A program made the position numbers and the translations under genes. Below the pieces are notes generated by a model. It did not search any database. It saw nothing but the letters and a program-made list of their open reading frames with translations, and was not told the origin of the DNA. From Bombardia bombarda (lineage: Eukaryota > Ascomycota > Sordariomycetes > Sordariales > Lasiosphaeriaceae), in the NCBI GenBank assembly GCA_030512295.1, contig JAULSR010000008.1, positions 1,054,001 through 1,118,000 on the forward strand: a DNA stretch of 64,000 bases, written 5' to 3'. Positions 63,199 through 64,000 of this stretch are shown in pieces (within the stretch, counting starts at the first letter, position 1; each line of letters begins with the position of its first letter).

Positions 63199-64000
63199 CT
63201 AGACTGCTTCAATCCCCCGCTTCACGTCCTTCGCCTTGATCCCGGTAAGATCTGGCTCAGGAAGGCTATACGTCGGGCGCCCGCCCAAGATATTGACAAC
63301 CTCCTTCATGCCAAGCCAGAACGCCGCCTTGGGCCGGCGATTGGGCCAGTCCGTCTCCTCCTCCTCTAGCTTCTTGATAGGAGTAAAGACGACGCTTGCG
63401 CCCTTGATACCGATGACAGTCGCGCTCATCGGGTCGTTCTTAACTCTGTTGTGCACATTGCTCCCGTACTTCTCCAGATGCTGGATGCACTTGATAGCGA
63501 GACGCACCGCCCGGCAGCGGTCCATTGGCGAGGGCACACCGCCCTGCTGCATGTGTCCGGGGATGCCCTCGCGGCTCTCAAACCTGCCATGGGCCTCGTC
63601 GCGAAGGATATCGGCGATCAGCTTTGCATTGTAAACCTTGGACGTCTTTTCGTTGATCAGAATCAGACGGCCGGCACGGCTCTGACCGCTGTCATGCGTA
63701 AAGATCTCCTTCAGATGCCTCACGTCCTGTGCGAGCATCTCGAGACTGAGGCCCTCCTCAGGGGTATAGACCGATGATGCTCCGACGCCGAGCCCGCCGA
63801 GCGTTGCCACATAACCCGAACGACCACCCTGTGTCTCAATGACGAAAACACGTCTCCGAGTTGCGGATGCCGACTGCTTGATTTTGTCGCAGTAGTCCAC
63901 CAGTTCATTCAGACAGGTATCAGAGCCGAGCGAGTATTCTGTTCCGGGGACGTTGTTGGATATGGTGGCGGGAAGAAGGGTCATGGGGATGCACAGAGAC
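63199..64000 (-). CDS. PFK1: ATP-dependent 6-phosphofructokinase, C-terminal part (partial)
   Basis: Phosphorylates fructose 6-phosphate in glycolysis. This is the last 266 codons of a eukaryotic double-length PFK; the gene continues beyond base 64000 and the frame is open across the edge. It covers the C-terminal, regulatory half: PATISNNVPGTEYSLGSDTCLN, VIETQGGRSGYVATLGGL, IPGHMQQGGVPSPMDR with the effector-site residues, and the terminal RPTYSLPEPDLTGIKAKDVKRGIEAV. No intron is seen in this part. Catalytic residues lie in the missing N-terminal half. Assignment as alpha or beta subunit is not possible here; most filamentous fungi have one gene. Confidence 0.95.
   Translation of the reverse strand, partial: SLCIPMTLLPATISNNVPGTEYSLGSDTCLNELVDYCDKIKQSASATRRRVFVIETQGGRSGYVATLGGLGVGASSVYTPEEGLSLEMLAQDVRHLKEIFTHDSGQSRAGRLILINEKTSKVYNAKLIADILRDEAHGRFESREGIPGHMQQGGVPSPMDRCRAVRLAIKCIQHLEKYGSNVHNRVKNDPMSATVIGIKGASVVFTPIKKLEEEETDWPNRRPKAAFWLGMKEVVNILGGRPTYSLPEPDLTGIKAKDVKRGIEAV

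Overview
The window looks like nuclear DNA of a filamentous ascomycete (Pezizomycotina), most likely a Sordariomycete. The evidence is short introns (about 55-290 nt) with GTNNGT donors, CTGAC/CTAAC branch points and YAG acceptors, genes well spaced on both strands, and the gene set itself (DUF3433, a fucose-lectin-like receptor, a LYC1-type acetyltransferase, FMP46, a pogo/Fot1-type transposon). The genus cannot be fixed from sequence alone. Exon models below were built by eye from splice signals and frame agreement. In every intact multi-exon protein-coding model given here the exon lengths sum to a whole number of codons.

Layout. 1-390: 3' end of a D-arabinono-1,4-lactone oxidase. 1.8-16.6 kb: a minus-strand block with a DUF3433 membrane protein, choline kinase, the copper chaperone SCO1, a large repeat-rich putative RNA-binding protein and the mitochondrial thioredoxin-like FMP46. 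17.4-24.7 kb: a plus-strand block with a small hydrophilic protein, a metal-dependent amidohydrolase and a ten-exon secreted GH35 beta-galactosidase. 25.3-28.1 kb: a decayed segment made of a deleted, frameshifted arginyl-tRNA synthetase pseudogene beside a pogo/Fot1-type DNA transposon whose transposase has one stop codon. 29.5-30.3 kb: a His/Gln-rich orphan. 30.3-36 kb: mostly non-coding, holding three copies of a roughly 200 bp tandem repeat, COX16 and an AT-rich stretch. 36.1-37.1 kb: a broken alpha/beta hydrolase. 37.3-41.2 kb: three housekeeping genes (ATP synthase subunit d, NAC-alpha, ribosomal protein eL14). 43.6-49.8 kb: a GNAT acetyltransferase and a type II membrane nucleotide pyrophosphatase/phosphodiesterase. 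51.7-56.2 kb: a RING-containing SNF2 translocase of ULS1 type. 57.5-59.3 kb: a single-pass fucose-lectin-like receptor. 61.5-62.3 kb: a relic of a dispersed fungal gene family. 63.2-64.0 kb: 3' part of phosphofructokinase.

How the genes relate. There is no biosynthetic cluster, and neighbours are mostly unrelated, as is usual for fungi. Four nuclear genes serve mitochondria (SCO1, COX16, ATP7, FMP46); SCO1 and COX16 both assist cytochrome c oxidase assembly, but they lie 23 kb apart. NAC-alpha and eL14 belong to the translation apparatus and lie next to each other.

Two themes stand out. First, in-frame minisatellites with periods of 6, 15 or 18 nt have expanded disordered protein segments in many genes (Ser-Gln, His-Gln, Thr-Gln-Thr-Asp-Gly, Phe-Pro-x-Asn-Asn-like, Asn-Ser, Gly-His). 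Second, intron structure is unusual: two introns keep the frame if retained, one exon is 6 nt long, and two introns carry tandem arrays of the branch-point motif. No single unprecedented system was identified. The splicing features, the pseudogenes and the duplicated start-codon block are the best leads.
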